DNA of 7,769 nt, from the NCBI GenBank assembly GCA_012027055.1, contig VEPF01000306.1, forward strand, positions 1 to 7,769. Direction: 5' to 3'. Position 1 is the first letter of the stretch, and each line of letters begins with the position of its first letter. The position numbers and the translations under genes were made by a program. Positions 6,699 to 7,769 of this stretch are shown in pieces. The notes beneath the pieces were generated by a model. The model was given only the letters and a program-made list of their open reading frames with translations, had not been told where the DNA came from and did not search any database. This DNA is from Gemmatimonadota bacterium. GTDB lineage: Bacteria > Gemmatimonadota > Gemmatimonadetes > Longimicrobiales > RSA9.

Positions 6699-7769
6699 TC
6701 AACCGATGGTGGTTTCTCCCAGACTGAGAGGCTTGCGTGTCTGCCAGGCGCCGCGCGTGAAGTCCGGGAATGGTTGCGGCGCGCTGCCCCCTGCGATGGA
6801 GCGCTCGCTCAACATGATGATCGCGGTCCAGGATGCGCCGTCGTACACGTCCAGGTCCGTGGGCAGCCCCTCGCGCAGCGCCCGGATCAGCCGGAAGTCC
6901 TCGATGAAATCCATGCCGCCGTGTCCGGCCCCGCGCGATTCCTCTTCCAGCTGCTTCCAGATCGGGTGATCCCAGGTCTTCAGGTACTCCGTCGTCGCTT
7001 CCCAGGTGTGCGGTTGGCTCCGGCCTTCGATGTGGATCTTCTCCTCCGGGTACTTGCGAACCAGCCCGTGCGTGCCCTGCAGCACGATCCTGCGGCTGTA
7101 GGGCCGCGGCAGGTTGGTGTCGTGGGTCAGCAGGATGGTGGGACCGTTCCGGGTCCTGATCAGCGTATTCACGACGTCGCTCAGGGCGTACTTCTGCTTC
7201 GCCTCCGGGCTGTCCGGACCGATGTGCTCCGCGGCCCACAGGTTGAGCCCGCGGGTGGGCGACCCGACCGAGACCAGGTACTCGAAGGCGTTGCCGCGAT
7301 TGATGTCCAGCCACTGCGCGATCGGACCGATCCCGTGCGTGGGGTACAGGTCACCGTTGCGGGCGATCGAATGCTTGACGCGCCACCGGTCGTAGTAGAA
7401 GTCCGTGAGCTTGAGCTCCCGGAGATCGTGCAGGTATCCGCCCTCCGCGTGGATCAGCTCGCCGAAGAACCCGCTCCGGACCATGTTCAGGATCATCATC
7501 TCGGTCCGATCGTAGCAGCAGTTCTCCATCATCACGCAGTGCTTCCGGGCCTGCTCCGCGGTCTCCACCAGCTCCCAGCACTGGTCCAGGGTGACCGCGA
7601 ACGGGACCTCGGTGGCCGCGTGCCTGCCAGCCCGCAGCGCATACAGGCATACCGGCGCATGGAGATCCCAGTGCGTCGCGTTGAAGACCAGGTCGATGTC
7701 CTCGCGGTCGATCATGCGCTGGTAGTCCAGCGGTCCGGCCGTGTACAGCATCGGCCTGGGCTGCCCGGC
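6699..7769 (-). CDS. Gfo/Idh/MocA-fold protein, GH109 glycosidase type, 5'-truncated
   Basis: This NAD(P)-binding-fold protein resembles GH109 enzymes, which use bound NAD+ to hydrolyse glycosides such as alpha-N-acetylgalactosaminides by an oxidation-elimination route. The frame is open to the window edge. The ATG at 7751 is probably internal, because the first Rossmann strand with its GxGxxG motif is absent. With that Met as residue 1, the motifs are DIDLVFNATHWDLHAPVCLYAL (split: DIDLVFNAT 18-26, HAPVCLYAL 31-39), EVP (48-50), MMENCCYDR (74-82), HAEGGYLHDLRE (101-112), NGDLYPTHGIGP (132-143), PEAKQKYAL (182-190), GHGGMDF (276-282) and PDFTRGAW (329-336). These fit GH109 better than dehydrogenases, whose usual EKP has a catalytic Lys; here it is Val. 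The window shows 356 residues; about 80-100 are missing, including any export signal. It is the first visible gene of the minus-strand operon. A sugar dehydrogenase remains possible. Confidence 0.85.
   Translation of the reverse strand, partial: AGQPRPMLYTAGPLDYQRMIDREDIDLVFNATHWDLHAPVCLYALRAGRHAATEVPFAVTLDQCWELVETAEQARKHCVMMENCCYDRTEMMILNMVRSGFFGELIHAEGGYLHDLRELKLTDFYYDRWRVKHSIARNGDLYPTHGIGPIAQWLDINRGNAFEYLVSVGSPTRGLNLWAAEHIGPDSPEAKQKYALSDVVNTLIRTRNGPTILLTHDTNLPRPYSRRIVLQGTHGLVRKYPEEKIHIEGRSQPHTWEATTEYLKTWDHPIWKQLEEESRGAGHGGMDFIEDFRLIRALREGLPTDLDVYDGASWTAIIMLSERSIAGGSAPQPFPDFTRGAWQTRKPLSLGETTIG

Noticed and set aside
5165..6727. A 520-codon open frame on the plus strand opposite the symporter
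   Set aside because: Its translation is rich in His, Gln, Arg, Gly and Pro with no domain, typical of the antisense of a GC-rich membrane protein gene. The symporter frame on the minus strand is clearly the real one.
7749..7751. ATG at 7751 as the true start of the GH109-like gene
   Set aside because: The frame stays open to the window edge and the first Rossmann strand with its glycine motif is missing, so this Met is most likely internal.

Overview
The window is a GC-rich bacterial segment, about two-thirds G+C by eye. It is almost entirely coding: seven genes in two convergent blocks that meet at about 3978-4016. Both ends are cut inside genes. The organism cannot be named from sequence alone. 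The sigma-54 activator reads much like those of the Bacteroidota/Gemmatimonadota side of the tree, and the very high GC and the gene types (GH109-like protein, SSS symporter, LARGLGTRM-type nucleotidyltransferase) would suit Gemmatimonadota or a similar high-GC soil or sediment lineage. That placement is inference.

Left block, plus strand (1-3977): argF (ornithine carbamoyltransferase, 5' end missing), gcvT (glycine-cleavage T-protein), a MogA/MoaB-type molybdenum-cofactor gene, and a sigma-54 AAA+ activator with a Fis-type DNA-binding end. Each gene overlaps the next by 4-8 bases, so the four are very probably one transcript with translational coupling. Their jobs (arginine synthesis, one-carbon metabolism, cofactor synthesis, regulation) do not form one pathway. 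The activator's N-terminal domain looks like a receiver that has lost its phospho-acceptor.

Right block, minus strand (7769-4017, transcribed right to left): a Gfo/Idh/MocA-fold protein of the GH109 glycosidase type (5' end missing), a Na+:solute symporter, and a sugar-phosphate nucleotidyltransferase, with gaps of only 43 and 32 bases. This looks like a small carbohydrate operon: process a glycan, import a sugar, activate a sugar-1-phosphate. The actual substrate cannot be read from the sequence.

Between the blocks lies a perfect 10-bp GC hairpin without a T-tract, possibly a shared terminator. I see no RNA genes, insertion sequences, CRISPR arrays or integration sites. Most of the window is ordinary housekeeping and catabolic content. 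The parts most worth a second look are the receiver-like domain of the activator, the coupling of that activator to unrelated biosynthetic genes, and the GH109-like operon.
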